Shown one piece after another: positions 48,106 through 62,164 of a DNA stretch of 64,000 nt; positions within the stretch are counted from its first letter, which is position 1, and each line of letters begins with the position of its first letter. The translations under genes were made by a program, and so were the position numbers. The notes beneath the pieces were generated by a model. The model ran no database searches, was not told the DNA's origin, and was given only the letters and a program-made list of their open reading frames with translations. This stretch comes from Dipylidium caninum (taxonomy: Eukaryota; Platyhelminthes; Cestoda; Cyclophyllidea; Dipylidiidae): contig QEYB01000062.1 in the NCBI GenBank assembly GCA_017562135.1, positions 248,001 to 312,000 of the forward strand, read 5' to 3'.

Positions 48106-51100
48106 ATGAGCCAATTTTCTGCTGGAGTGGAAAAGAGAAGGAAACGTTACTCTAGCACCTTTCCTCGTTATTTCTCACTCGACGTGCAGTGTCGACAGCC
48201 ATAAGGGTCCCGAAATGGTTTCGCTAGGAACTACAGCGGGTGGGAAGGCGACTGAAGCTCAGCGTCGCCCGCGGCAGGAAGTCCTAAGGCTTGATATCAT
48301 GGGACGACGGAGGTTTCGCGCTGAATGCTCTTCGAGCATGCGTAAGTATGCACAATTTTGGACAAACTGTTTTCTACTCGTCCCTTCGATTTCACACTTT
48401 TGTATTTCACTTGTTGCCCTATTGAGCACCACTGTGGGACAAATGAAGAGAGGAAAGGGGGGAGACTGGCGGTGGCAGTGCCAGCACGGCGGGCGACTGA
48501 TGAAGTAACCGGTAATTTTACTCTTGAGCCTCAGAATTCCACGCCGGTACGATACGGACCCGGGAACAAAGCACTGAGGTGCGCAGGGTCTCCATCAATA
48601 TTTGGAACTCGTCATAGCCGTTGGTAGCGCGGTCTTAGGTCGTTGGCCCCGTTTGAAATACAACGCATCGCCACTTCGATACAGACTTGCTAATGCCCGT
48701 GGTGCATCTGCCATCCTCCCGCCGGCCATTTTGTGAGGTGGGCTCATTTTTATGCCCACCGTCAAGTATTAGGGAGCATTTGGCTGCGTGCTGCTGCCTC
48801 TGCCGATTTCCCATGGGGTACTCCACGTCGGCGAGGTGCTTCCACCGCCATCATCTCGCCTCTCTGCGCGGATGCGTGGCACTGCCTGCCTCTTGCGCAC
48901 TTGCTCACAACCCCCTCCCGCCCAGGACACCCTGTGGCAGTCTAGCAGCCTAATAAGGGGCAGTGGTAATTGTCGACTCCGCGTCTTGACGGATCCTGGC
49001 GATGCGTTTGTGTGGCGCCTGCGGAACCAATTTCTCCCTCCTCCCTCCCCCCTACCCCCCCCCCATTAACGTGCGGGTCCTAATTACCTCTGACCTTTAG
49101 CCGGTAGGTCCACCAGTCCAAGGCCGTCGGTAGTGCAGGCGGTTTTTTCCCTTAACTCGAATAGCGCCGCCGGCACTCTCATTAACCGAATTGCCAGAAA
49201 AGCCGTCAATGTGCAAGCTAGAAAAGGTGGCAGGACTACGGCAGCGTCTGAGCCCGGAGAATCACTCTTAACGCTCATTGTGAGCTCCGAGACTTTCCCT
49301 TCCATGGTTGAAATGGGCACTTTTTCTTCTAGAAGCACCAAACGGTGTAAACCTAATAAGCAAAATACAGGTTTCAGCAGGTTTTGTTGAGTGATTAAAG
49401 TGAGAAACAGACACTGTTCACCTCCTCTGTTCGAGGATGGCGTTTTTGCGGATGAACTCCCGATTCGAGTCGGCTTACCTGCCAGTAGAATTTGGAAGTG
49501 CGCCACCAAGCGTCCCATTGTATTTCCCATAAGCGCTAGCCACGTTAGACGTTTCCACCTTCTCAAGAAACACGTCTCCCAAACGGGCTGACGAGCTCCT
49601 CCCTAAAGGTCGCGTGCAAGTGGCGGACGGGACAGCGGTGGGCCCGAAAAACACCATAACACCATAGCACAGTTGCTGTTCCGCTGGACTCCCCGGGAGT
49701 TGGGTGATAACTGTGGTCATTTATCGTAAGGGCACTGACTTGTCACGACCTCCGAGCAACTCTGCTGTCTGACAAACGCCTCCAAAGTCGAAGGCGACTG
49801 CCCTCGGACTTCCCAACCGGCGCGTCCCAGGAAATCGCCCCAATGGACTCGTTTTTCGGAGTTAGGACAGTTTGTGTTGAAGCGCACTCTGCCCCCTGAG
49901 CAGAAACAACTCGTCTAGTAGAATAACCGTCTAGGCACGAACTCAACACCCAAAAGAGTTTCTCCTCCCGCCGCTGCGTTTCCCTGTTAAAGTAACCAAG
50001 CCGGGGTGAATGCGTGTCCATGTGGCTCTCTGAGGCAAAAGTTGAGCGTGACTTCTCACAAGTTCCAGCCAAGAGCAGAGCCCATTAATTCTTAACCAAC
50101 CTGTTTGCATTTCCGCCGCTGAGTGTCACGATACGTGGCGATGAGATGTGCTGAATGAAGGGAGATGCCAGGCTGCTCGCTGGGCCGACGATGCCGATGC
50201 TCTGGACGGTCAGAAGCCCGGGCGGGTGGGAACGCAACGCCTCCCTCCGGTAGATGCGCACCCACGGGGGATGAGCTTTCCCCCTCGAATTCCGGCCGTC
50301 GAATTTTCTCCACCTCCTTGCTCTGAAGTTCCTCATCGAACACGCGGGGGATCCGCTTTCTCCATCCTGGGCACCATTTTTCGCTGCCAAAGCATTTGTA
50401 ATGTTGTAGCAGACTGAAAGCAATGTTTGGCGAGGCGACATTAATGCTGTTTGAGTCGACAGTAGTGGGAATGGGGGGGGGGGTTTGTTTCAGCCCCAAA
50501 ATGGTCATCTGGCGTCTGGGCGTTCGTCGGATCCATCCGTTGCAGGGTGGAGGCGGGGCGCTGACGTCAAGCAGATTGCTTAAAAGTAGCAACGTGGGAG
50601 TGAAAAAATCACCGAGAACCTATTCCTGTCAAATCGTTCGAAGTCAGGAAACACATTGGTAAACTTGGGACTGCTCGGCTCTAAAGGCGAGAGAGAAGCA
50701 GGCATAAAAGACTCCCTGCTGCGGGGGTAGAATGGCGTTAATGTCTTCGTCTGGTCCTCGTGACGGGGACAGTTTCTCCTCGACTCAACAGTTGGTAACC
50801 CAACCCACTGTGGTAGAGGCTATTCACTTTAATAATGCGCGTTAACGCCGTACCTACGCATTCTCCATACAGGCAGGCACTAAAATTACATTTGGCCATC
50901 TGCATATAATAATTCGGTGTAGAGGTGGACGGTTTTGCGCCACGAGAGCAGACACAATGAACAGGAAGTTTGGCTGCCGTATGTCATATCGGAGGCAAAC
51001 TCTTCTACCTAAAGACCCGCAGCTGTGTTTCTTGGGGAATTGTGGTTCGTTCTCTCCCTTTTTGTCCGGTCGGGATTGAGGCGAGGACGTGGCCAAACTG

Positions 51101-54100
51101 CGCGGCTAAGTAACTCCAACTTCGACTGTAAAACTCCTAATCGTTTCGCCCCCAGCGTGCGAGGTGATTCGGATGCTCGTGTCTTTCACCATCGTCTAAA
51201 TGAACTGCCCCCATGCAATGAATCGCCTCGCCGAGGGTCTTCGGAGAGGCCGCAAGGACCAGAGATGGTAGGCGATAACTCAGCCGAGCGGTAGACAGCG
51301 TCACAATGGACTGGCGGCACACTTTTTCAGAGATTTAATCTTCCAATGTTAATAAACATAAAAGGAAGAGACCAGTGAATTATCGCTCTCGCACATCGCT
51401 TTAAGTCACATCATATAACTGCAGTGGCGTTGGCATAAATATTTCGTTCCAACTGCAACCTCACGAGGTGATTAACCCCTGGCTACGGGCTATTCTCTCG
51501 CTACTGTGCCTTAGTGCATTCTCACTCGCGGCATCGCCTATCACCTCGCGTAACTCAGAGATGGTAGACTCCACTCAACAGTCTTCCTACCGTGCAGCCT
51601 GGGGAAATAGTGAGGAGGTACGTCAAGTGTCAGGATGCTGACTTAAACTATTGCGCATGGGTAAGACAACCCATCTGAGTCCCTTTTTAAAAACTGGTAT
51701 TTTCTATTAGGACAATTCACCAATGCACCATGCGATCTGAAAGACACATTTGTCAGCATTTTTCCACATCAAGTATGTTTATATTTTACCAAGAAGTTAA
51801 TCATCAACGTCTGGAGTACTTTCATGGGAAAATATTCGCCCAATTTCCCATGAAATATTCCCTCAATGTCTTAATAGGGTGTACATCGACTCGAGTTAAA
51901 GTTATTTATCTCTCCTCGTCAAAAATTGGTCTGGTCTAAGTTTCGACCATAAACATCATTTCCATGTGACCTGAAGCCACGCGCCACCAGTCTCATTCAG
52001 TGCACGACTTAATTAAAGAATCAGAAAGAGAAAAAAAGGGGCTACGCTGAAAAACACGGCTCAGCAAGATGTTGTGTGGCTTCACCATGACGTAGCAAAG
52101 CATTATAGCATAACTGTCAATTCCGAAATATTTGCACGTCATCATTGCACTGCCGTTTGTGTTGACTCAGAAACTCAAAGAATGCGCATTACGGCAAGGG
52201 GAAAATCGATATTCGATTATCATTCGCGCACGTGTCAACCAATGGGCGTCTGATTTTAACGCGGTCGATAGGAAACCAGTTTCCGCCTTTCTTTAGGAAG
52301 ATTGCCTTCAGCATTAAAGAACCAGACAGACACGTGTGGCCCCCTTTGCGATCCAAACACCATCACTATGAGAGTTGTAACCTTTTCTACCGTACCACTG
52401 TTATAAGACGGGCATTGGAGAGGACCTATCCGTCACTATAGCCAAAGCATGCCGCGACGCAACATATTCCATGTCGGCTCAAAATACGTGTTTTTATAAG
52501 GAATATTAAGTAACTAAAAGGAAATAAATGCCATTTGCAAAACTATTTTAACTTCCTAAGGTTTTCTCTCTCACCACCCAACTGACTTTTGACATACGCA
52601 TTCACCGAGAAAGTGAAAATAATGGGCTGTTTATAGCCCCAACGTGAGAGATTGTTCCTGCAAAGCTGTCTTGAGAGGCGTGGCATTCCTCCCATCTTCG
52701 AAAGTAGGTCACAACACGTTATGTCAACGCCTCAGGACAAACAAGGGGGCCGCTTCTCACCCTCCTCGAGCACAAATTTTCTCTTGATGGTTAGATGCAA
52801 CATGTCCACGTCTAAGATAAAGTGTCTATGCAGTGGAGAAAGCCTACCTTTCGCCGAGTAGAAAGGATCTTCACACCGAAATTCACACTAATGGGAATAG
52901 ACAATACATCGTGTAATCCCAGTGGAATTGAAAATTTTGGCCAAACAAGACTGCAGAGTTCTGTCTGGCACGTCAAAGCTTCAGTTGATTCTTACTCGCA
53001 AGGTGTCTCAAACTAACTGTTGTTTGGTGGGCTGAAAGCGTATCTCTCATTTACTCGGGATCCTACGGCCTGCAGAGGGCAGCAGCCGAGACGCATTCCG
53101 CATGCACCGCAGGCCCGAAAGGCTCCCCACGCGCTGGCGGTGCAGTCCAGGGCCACTGCACCTCTCTCCATGGACGACTCACTTGAAATACAAAACGTCG
53201 CACCGCCAAGGCGCACCCACGCTGCGGGTGTGCGTCGGCAATGCTCAACAAGCGGTCAGTTTACCTAACAAAATATGTTCCAGCAGCGTTGCTGCTGGTT
53301 ACCGTAGCCACCTACTTTTTATCACGCAGTCAAAATATACTTGCAATTGGAAGGCATTCAAGTCGTTTTGGTGCAACACAAGGGAGATGGCAATTAAGCC
53401 GTTTGTAAATGAAAGGGTTTTCTTATCTCACCTCAAACTGACCTGTAAATTTGAGCCGAAATAGCCTGTCTTTAACAAAGCAGAATTTGGAGTGGCAGGA
53501 ATATTATGCTTTACCACGGGGTGTCATTAGCGGGCGGGGATGCAAAAAACCAAGTAGGTGTATTTGACTAGTTTGAAATAGGAAAAAAGTGCCAATCAGC
53601 ATGTTAAGTGTATCGAGACTAAGGAAGAATTTCTTCAAATTGCTGCTGGATCAAAAGAAAAATCGGAGAAGTAGCGCCTCTCCTTCGTGGTTTACGAGTG
53701 GAGCTACAAGATTAGAAAATCGGTTGAGGACATCCACACTTGGCGGTGGTTAGAAGCCCGTCCGGAGATGCAGTAGGCAACAAATGCGGTTAATTGGCAA
53801 TGCCACAACCTCAAGACAAGTCCCACGAAAAACGACAATGGGTAGCATTTAATTAGTAATGCACATAATTTGCTGTCTTCCCGACAGGCCTCCGATGAGG
53901 AGATGATGAACAAGATAATGCACCGCCATGAGGGGAGAAGCGTCAACGCCCATTCGGAGATCTTAGTGGAAACCTACCGATGGCCTACTTAAAACACGGT
54001 TCATTTTGCCTGAGGTAATACTTTCGCAACTATTAGCAGCTTTTCGACATTGGGCAATTGTTCGCCTTGCCAATAACTATCAGTGCCTGTAAATTTTCTA

Positions 54101-57100
54101 GACGTTTTAACCTCGACTCCGTATGCCTAATACTCTGATTAGCAGTAAAATGTTCACAGATCGTTGCAGCCTGAAAAGTTTCTTTTGCTGTCTGCTATGT
54201 AGACCACTGAAAAACTTACTGAGCCAACGAAATCAGTTTACTCTAATAGCTACGCGAAAATTAGGAATACTTGATACAAATATGATGGTCCGCTGGAGAA
54301 GCCCTTAAGTTCCAACCCCAATAAGATCGCAATTTTCCATTGTACTGGTTGAGTTTCCCCAATGCTCGAACAGGAAGCTACTCCTGACATTTAAAATGCA
54401 TGTATTTGAATGCCGCTCACACAGAGAAATCGCACATACCACAGGGAGCATGGATAACAGGGGTGTGCTGTGTCCCCAAATGAAGAGATTCCCACGCAAT
54501 TGCGCGTGCATAAAAACGATCCACAAGATTCAAGCTCATTTACGGCTGTTGGGAGACGACGCCTTCGGCTCCGACGTTGTGTGCGTCCCTCCAATTGCCG
54601 CGTGTGTTCATTTCGGAGCCACGCCCATTGATTCGATGGATAAGTTTGCGGCTCGCAATATCGATCGCGGTCGCGATCGAGGTCAGTTGCAGCATCGGTG
54701 ACGCACACTCGGCGCCTTGTGAGGCCTCCTGCGCCGCTCACTTTACTCGTGGCCTCGCGGGGAATGTTCGCCAATTCCTACTGGGGGGAGGATTTTTTGC
54801 GAGTTCATCTTCCACGAGTTTAAAAAGTGACAAATGTTCTGCAAACCAGACATGCTAAATATAACCGTCATTCTGTGAGCCGAAATGTTTGGGACAAATT
54901 CGCTACTATTACAGACCGGAACAATCATAATACCGAGGATTGGGCTATATAGCCGTTAGACTGAGCCTCACAATTACCTTCACCTAGCAAGCACTGGTGC
55001 CTTTCTTGACTTCACGTCATAATGTGTACACTCGAAGTCAGACAGGATGCTCCTGACACCCACGATCTCTCATCTACCCGATGAGACGATTCTTTTCATT
55101 CGTTCAATTCAAATGAATGCAATTGTTTTACAATCTCTGCGAAAATAACAGCGAAGAGAGTGTCACTGAACATGACCGTTGCGAGCCAGCAAACGCTAAC
55201 AAAGGCTCCATTTGCATTCAACAGCATTACTCTCGACAGCCTTGACCGTCAGTCCAAACACTGTTAGATGCTTCATGAGGGGTGTGAAATCACCTTCGTA
55301 GTGTGAACGAAACCGACTGGTAATTGAGTTAGCACCGTTAGAGCCTCTTATCTCCCTCACTCACACAACTTTGAGAGCGAGCAATTTTAGCTGGTATTCC
55401 CCGTTATCGGCGCGATTCATGCAGTTGCTTCCGTGAGGCGAGTTCTTCCGCTGCCTCCACGTTCGAGCGGCCAACTTTCACTGTGGTTAATTTAGCGGCT
55501 ATCACCTCAGCACAACCACAAGAAGATGGTTAAAAGACCGGCCACCATCTGCTGAAGGGGAGCGATTTGAAGCGGGTTGGATTGTAAAATTTACCACCTC
55601 GGATTCCGGGAGTAGTGTGGGCCCCTCGGTGCCGTCTTCGTTTGGGGGCAACACAAACAGTAAACAAAGGGGAGTGTAGAGAAAAGGGGGGAGCGCAGAC
55701 CTCCGCGAAAGTCGAGGGTCAGCAGCTTCTGCTCCGTGTTAAACGCTGGTCGTGGCTGCCGGATGACGAAAAATGTTGAACTTTTTCAGGTTAGCGGCCC
55801 ATCCTACCTATGAGCGACGTCATTACCTCAAAATTACTGAAATTCACGCTAAATTATAAGACATTAATGAATTATACCGATTAAAAATTGCAGCATCGTT
55901 TAGTTTTGACTGCCTTCAATCGCGGAGGGACTGCATTTTCGGGGACAAGAGTTGCAGTGATCTGCCAACACATGCCGAGTGTCTACTTGAGGAGACGCAG
56001 CTCCCTCCGTACACGTTCCACGTAAGTGGAGAATTCCACGCGTTAAGGTAAGTTCGAGGCGGAGGACGCGGTTCACGGTCCGTAATCGCGTCCCACAAGT
56101 GGGAAGATCCCCGCGAAGATTATTCCAAATGGGGTGTCTACCGCGCAACGCCGTTTTTTGCAGTTGCCAATCGCGGTGCCGCTCGATCGGGCCTGTGGTG
56201 CCACGTTTTCGGGCTCTCACGACCCACAGAATGGCCTTACTTGCTTTCACCAAAACGGATTCGGACCTTTTGGCTTCGCGGAGGAAACTGCTCCACTCTG
56301 GCACCCCCTTGCGCTAGTCGTCGTTCTTGTGGAGGCGTTGGAAACAACGCAGTGGGATGACAACTGCTGATGACGTCCAAAGTGCCGCAACAGACCGCCG
56401 GACGCCCATTGCAGGAGGAGGCGGGGCCTGACTGTGGATGGGTCGAAGCCGGTCTAAGTGAAAACATGCGGAAGGCGTCTATGACCCCGGGGAGGACGCC
56501 GAGACCCCAACTTTGCACGGTGATCCCCGCATGGGCGCCATTGCCCGCCTGTGCCGTTTGGTAATTTATGCACTTTTGCAAGTCCTGAAAGAATTACGGT
56601 GTGCACAGTCGAGTGGGAGCCCCTGTGGAACAGGAGAGCCCTCGCCCCACCGAGGTGCCACGCAGAACTGGTGTCGGCAATGCGATCGGCGCCGGAGTCG
56701 TGTCGAGAAACAACCGCGTGGACCCCAGTCGGGGTGGAATTTGGCCCGAGGTCTACAACCGGCGCCTCCAGAGGAGGTTGCAAGAAGTCGCGCACGTGCA
56801 TTCTTTGCTCCACCGCGGGACTCCCCGAGGTTGGGAGCCAGAAGGTAGGCAATGCCCGGTGGCGCAAACGCAGGTCCGAGCCGCCCAAATTGCAGTGCAC
56901 CGCGACCCAACACTTCATCCCGCCGTCCAACAACACCACGCCTACTCGTGCGCTGGCAGAATTTGCGTCGCACGGCAAACGATTATGACCAACGATGCTG
57001 GCGGACTTTTCGGCACATTTGTCGCCACGATTTTCGAGACTTGGTGCCCAGTGAGTCCGCGGCGGCTGTCACTCTGTGCCTCCGAGGTCGCGGCCAAATG

Positions 57101-57907
57101 CGTCCAGCAGTCAGATTGGACGCCGCTCCAAGGCCACACTAACTGGAAGGTTAGTTCGGATCCAGACATGCCTTAGAGGAGCCACCGCTAGCGGAAAGGG
57201 TGAAAATCTACAGGAGAGCGACGCCTTCCCTCACTTCTTAGATTTAATTTTGAAATCAGCCAAGTAAAGGCTTGTGAAACCTTTCGACCCTCGGGGAGGC
57301 GGTCAACCCAAGACATGCTCATTTGACTGGAGAGTGGATGGCCGACAAAGATGCGTTTAAGCCGTCTGCAGGGCCAAGAACGCGCCAGGGGGGCGCACTT
57401 CCAGAACCCGCCAGCCACCCGGCTCGGGTTCACGAGCTGGTTCACAACAGTTCGTACAGAAGCTCGGCCCAGTTCGAGAGGGTGTCCGAGTAGTTTTAGC
57501 CACCAACTCCCCACGTGAGCTGAAACACTCACGCTAAGGCCTTGCCAGGACGAGGGAAGACTGACAGGTCGCTAAACAAAAACTTAAATGATGATGAAAT
57601 AGGGATAATAGCGCAGGGGACACGTTGGGAGTAGATTTAGAGGCTTATGACAGAAAAAAAAACATTCCTGTACAGTGGAGGAAGAAGTGGAGATAGTGAG
57701 AGAGAAAAGAACAAAGGACTTGTGACAGTCAAATGATACGTAAGTGAACGCAGAAAGGGAATGGATGATTTGACTTTGGCCGGGGACGATGGGGACTGCG
57801 CGACGACTCGTGATGAACGGCTCGTGCGAGCCTGCCCCCGAGGCAGGTGATCGCTCCTTGTCCATGCCAGTCCAGTGGACAGGCTATTTTTGTAGAAAAC
57901 GATAATC

Positions 57908-57942
57908 CACACACACACACACATGACGCCGGGGGGGGGGGG
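57908..57942. repeat. (CA)n microsatellite followed by a G12 run
   Basis: An uninterrupted CA repeat at about 57908-57923 and twelve G at 57931-57942. Confidence 0.85.
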
Positions 57943-59686
57943 TTGAGTAAAAATGTGCCCATGTAGGCGTATATTGCTTTTGAGGTGGGCCAAAGAGGGA
58001 AAAGTTTAAAATATCACATTGAAGGGGAGGTGGCGGTAATGGTGGGCGGGGCGGGCGGGGCGAGATGGCAGGCAAATGAGGGTGGCGTTGGATGGAGAGG
58101 CCATTCACACGAACAAGGACACACGGACATAAGCAGTCGAGGGGAGAGAGGAGGGAAGAGGAGGGGGGAAGGGGGGGCTTGCGAGGAAGAGCACCCCACC
58201 AAGTGCGGCGAGTCAGAGGTCCAATTAAATTACTCCTAAAAGGGAAAACTTTAAGGTGATACGAAAAGGTTGCTCAATCAGAAAACAAGTCCCGCAATTT
58301 CCAACGCCGCTAATTCAGCAGGAGTAGCCGAGCCTTAGAAACCCCCAGTTGTAATTTCAGGGCACTTCTACAGAGCAGTGCACGAAGCATGGACAAACGA
58401 CAGCCGCGGGCCTCCGTCCCAACTGGGCAGGCTGCGTCAAACCAGGAGGCATTTCGGCCATTGCGTGGCCATCTCGGAAAATTCATGAACCCCGTGTCCG
58501 CCTGGCGTCAATGCAAGAGGACGGGTTCCACTGAAAGCCTCGGATTTGCCACAAGGAAACCCGGAGGAAAGTGGGAGGGCGTAGAAAAGCACCTGGCGAG
58601 GTAGGGTGTTCCTCAGCCCCAACAACGTGGGGAGATTAGGAAAAGTTGTAGGCGGGAACATCAGCGTGAGGAACAACAAACGGGGCCCAAACAAGTAGGC
58701 ATTAATCTTCAGCTGGAAGAAAGTTTGCCAACTCTACTGCAGCCAAGGGGTGTGTCGAAATTCAGTCGAGGGTTAGGTGAAAGATGCGACAAAAATTCGT
58801 CTGGGAGAGTGGTAAAGACGCCCGGACGATGGACGGACGGGGGATTGCGAGCGTTAAGATTCATCGGTGGGAGGCATTTCCACTTGCCCTTTCCTCGCAA
58901 CCACCACGTCGCCAACTGGTCCCTCAGACAAAGTCCACATTCGAGCGGTGTGGGTGCACGTCTCTTCTCTGCCCGTGGTCGCCCTCCTTACACCAAGTGG
59001 CCATGGAAACGCCAAACAGAGTCGCGACTTGCGACGGAGCCGAGGTAACATTGTCTCTTTCCCCTTAGATCGAGAAAAGTTGATTGAAGACGGCAAAGGT
59101 TTGCAGCATCAAACGATGAGGAGAGATAAAGTGACGGGGGGAGCTGGTTGCAGGGCGAGTGACATCAAACAGCGAAAAGGTGGCTTTATGCTCACGCCGA
59201 TGCCAAACTGCTCGGGCTTTAAATTGGGCAGTAAAGTGGTGCACTTTAGGGAAGGAGACGCGCTAGAACGAATTCGCCAGGGTGGAAAGTCCTTTCCCTC
59301 GCGTCAAGGCGCACGGCGTGGAAATGTGTCTGCCAAAAATCCAGGCGTGTGTCCTGCCGGTGACGGTGGTCGCAGTCAGGGCTGCCCTCAGCGACGCCGT
59401 CAAGGCAGCACTTCGCCAGCCATTCTGCATGCCGGCAGCGCCGGAACCGTCTCCCAGGCCACAGGGCATCGTCCCTCCAAAAGCGGCGGTTCTGTTGACA
59501 ACTCGGCGCAAAATCGTGGGGGAGTGCACAGAACGAGTGAAGTGTTACGACTCCTCGTCACACCGCTCGGTTGTCGGCCATCGGCCAGTCGCGCGCGTGT
59601 TGTCGGTTGCCATAACAGCGGGTGGGTGAAAAGACAACGCGAGACGCCCATGGGCTTTTACGACACTCGCGGATAAACACGAGGCC

Positions 59687-59706
59687 AGAGAGAGAGAGAG
59701 AGAGAG
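59687..59706. repeat. (AG)10 microsatellite
   Basis: Perfect dinucleotide repeat just after the stop of the 269-codon open frame. Confidence 0.85.
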
Positions 59707-62129
59707 CAGTTCATCATTACAGAGAAGCAGGGGGACGAATGAGAGGGTGGAGCTCGAGCAGACCGCCCACCAAACAGCGGAGCTGAGTGGGGAAGTCAAG
59801 CGCCGCAGGCTCCAACCTTCGCTAATAATGTCGCCCGCACTGCGGCGGGCGACGCACAAAAGGCGTGAAGGCGTCTCCCGAAATAACTCACGTGAGGTGG
59901 ATCCTTGTCGGAAAGTGACACCTCTTGGACAGGCTCGCCCTCTGAAAAGGGGAAAAGGCACTCGATTGTACCAACCAACAGGCAAATAAGTGACATTCTT
60001 TCCCGACGTGTCTCATCACTTCGAGTCGTTTACTTTGGCCGCAGAAATCCAAACCAAAAGTTACAGAGGCTCTGCAGGCCGAACACAGCACCTCGCACTC
60101 GGCCATTCAACAAGACCCGGTCAGAAGAGTTCGCACTCGAAAAGGGCATTTCCCAGCTGCACAGGTTAAAAATTGCCACGGTTCTCCGCGGTGGGGCGAA
60201 ACGCCCCACAGTTAGGCTGCCCTCGGTGTCGGAATAACATTTAAAGAAGCCTTTCGTGTCTTTAACCTATGCTCGAAGAAAGAGGCGTGAGCCGAGGTGA
60301 TACCTACGGCTGCAGTTTCCTTCTTTCTTTTTCTCGCGAGGGTTAAAACACCTCGAGTCTGACCACGCAGAAGCACTAATGCCACACATGCTAGAGCGAG
60401 AGTAGTTGCCACTCTCCAATTACGCTAACGTTTGCCTCTCCAACTGTTCTACAAGTAGGAATGGAAACGGGAAACATGAAGGCGCCCAAAAAACTGTTGT
60501 TGCCACCTTCAGGCCCTCGCCAAACAGTTGGGAACCGCCGAGTGGGGGAGAGTCTCTGGCCGTCCATGAGTCCTTATCAGTGAGCTGGTCTTCCAGTGTT
60601 TGTTCTTGAGATTTTTCGGCCTTAAAATGAAAAAAAAAAATAGGCAAGTATACGTCAGGAAGAGCATCAAGTGGTGCATAAAAACAACAGATGCAGTCCT
60701 TAAGTCCAGTTCGTACCTCCGGACCTAAACCGGAGAAAAGGAAAAAAAAAGGACAAGTCAAAGGCGCGAAGGGTATAAACGTCGGAATAGCGCGGTGGAG
60801 ATAAACAATCCTCACCCGTGGTCGACGGCGCGCACAGGTCCCGTGGTGCCTGGAGCCAGAGAAGACGACTTAATGGCATCGTGAGTGTGAAATAGGGCGT
60901 GTGTTACACAAAATGAAGGGGGGGGGGAGAGAGGGGCGACTCTCCACCCACTCTGCGCGAGCAGGCGGATGGGAGTCTAAGCGGAGGAAAGGGTGAAAGT
61001 TGCACGCACCTCGTGTCGGTCAGGAGCCGCGCTGGCAACTAAAAGGAAACCTATTTTGGTCATGTTTACTTGAGGAATGGGAGAGGCTGATTGCACAGGA
61101 AGCGAAGTGGACACGGACAAACGTACCTGGAGTAGTGTGATGGCCTGTTGCAGTCTGCGCGGCCTACAATGGGCGGAAGAGAGAATGAGACGACATGGAA
61201 CACTGATACACTCTCCCTAAACTGAAACATAATCAAACTTTTTAGAACCTCCTTCTTTGACCGTCCAACCGCCACAATAAAGCAGCCGTCAAGGCTAATT
61301 TGGACAGTTTCGGACAACTCTGCTCCAAACGACGGGGAGCCAGCACGCCCACCTATTCGCTCACACATCACAGCCAAGCATCCCACGTAAGGCCAAATTG
61401 CCCACGTCGAAAATGTACTTGGAGAAAAGTTAGCCGGTACGACGAGGACTAGGAGATAGTATTTCGCCCATAATGGAATTAAACTGCGTAAAACGCGGAA
61501 ATTTCACACAGAAAGGAGTCTTCCTGAGACCACATGGTGTCTCGGCACTACGTCGCTGCGAATGGAGAGGAAAAGAATGCAAAATGAGTATTAGTGGCAA
61601 GAAATTACCTCATAAGACGCAGGCTGAGAGACTTCTGGGGCTGAAAAGCACGCAAAAAGTCAGTAAGAAAAGGAGGTGAAGAGAAGAGGGTCATTTATCC
61701 TAACTGGCCGAGGACTGGCATGAGGATGCAGGAATAACCGTCAATAATGCCAGGAGGCAGGGCCAATGGCGGCGTCCAAAGAGAGAAAGTCCTTGGTACG
61801 GAGGGGGGGGGGGAGAGGGGGGCAGCTCACCTCGCGGTGGAGATGGCTCCTCCGTGTAAGAAGTGTTCCACTCCGAAGAACGCATTATATTCTCCATCAG
61901 TATGGTCTATTTTCAATAAAAAAATAAACTCGTTTAGCGATGCCATGGAGCGCAATAGGGAGGAGGGTGAAGGGTGGGGGGGTGGAGGAGAGACTAGGGC
62001 GCTGATCTGAGAGGGCTTCGGATGAATGGAAGCGGAGTCCAACATCCCGTGTAAACAAGACTTTTGTGACAGTAGATGAACACTGGCACCCGAGACGGGC
62101 CTCCTTAGCTGTTTAGAGGAACGTTCTGC

Positions 62130-62164
62130 ACACACACACAAACACACACACGCACACATACACG
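62130..62164. repeat. Imperfect (CA)n microsatellite
   Basis: CA repeat with AA, CG and AT interruptions, in no supported coding frame. Confidence 0.85.

Noticed and set aside
56454..57176. Overlapping open frames of 110-190 codons on both strands
   Set aside because: All frames are open because stops are rare in this GC-rich block. None shows domain-like sequence or a consistent codon pattern.
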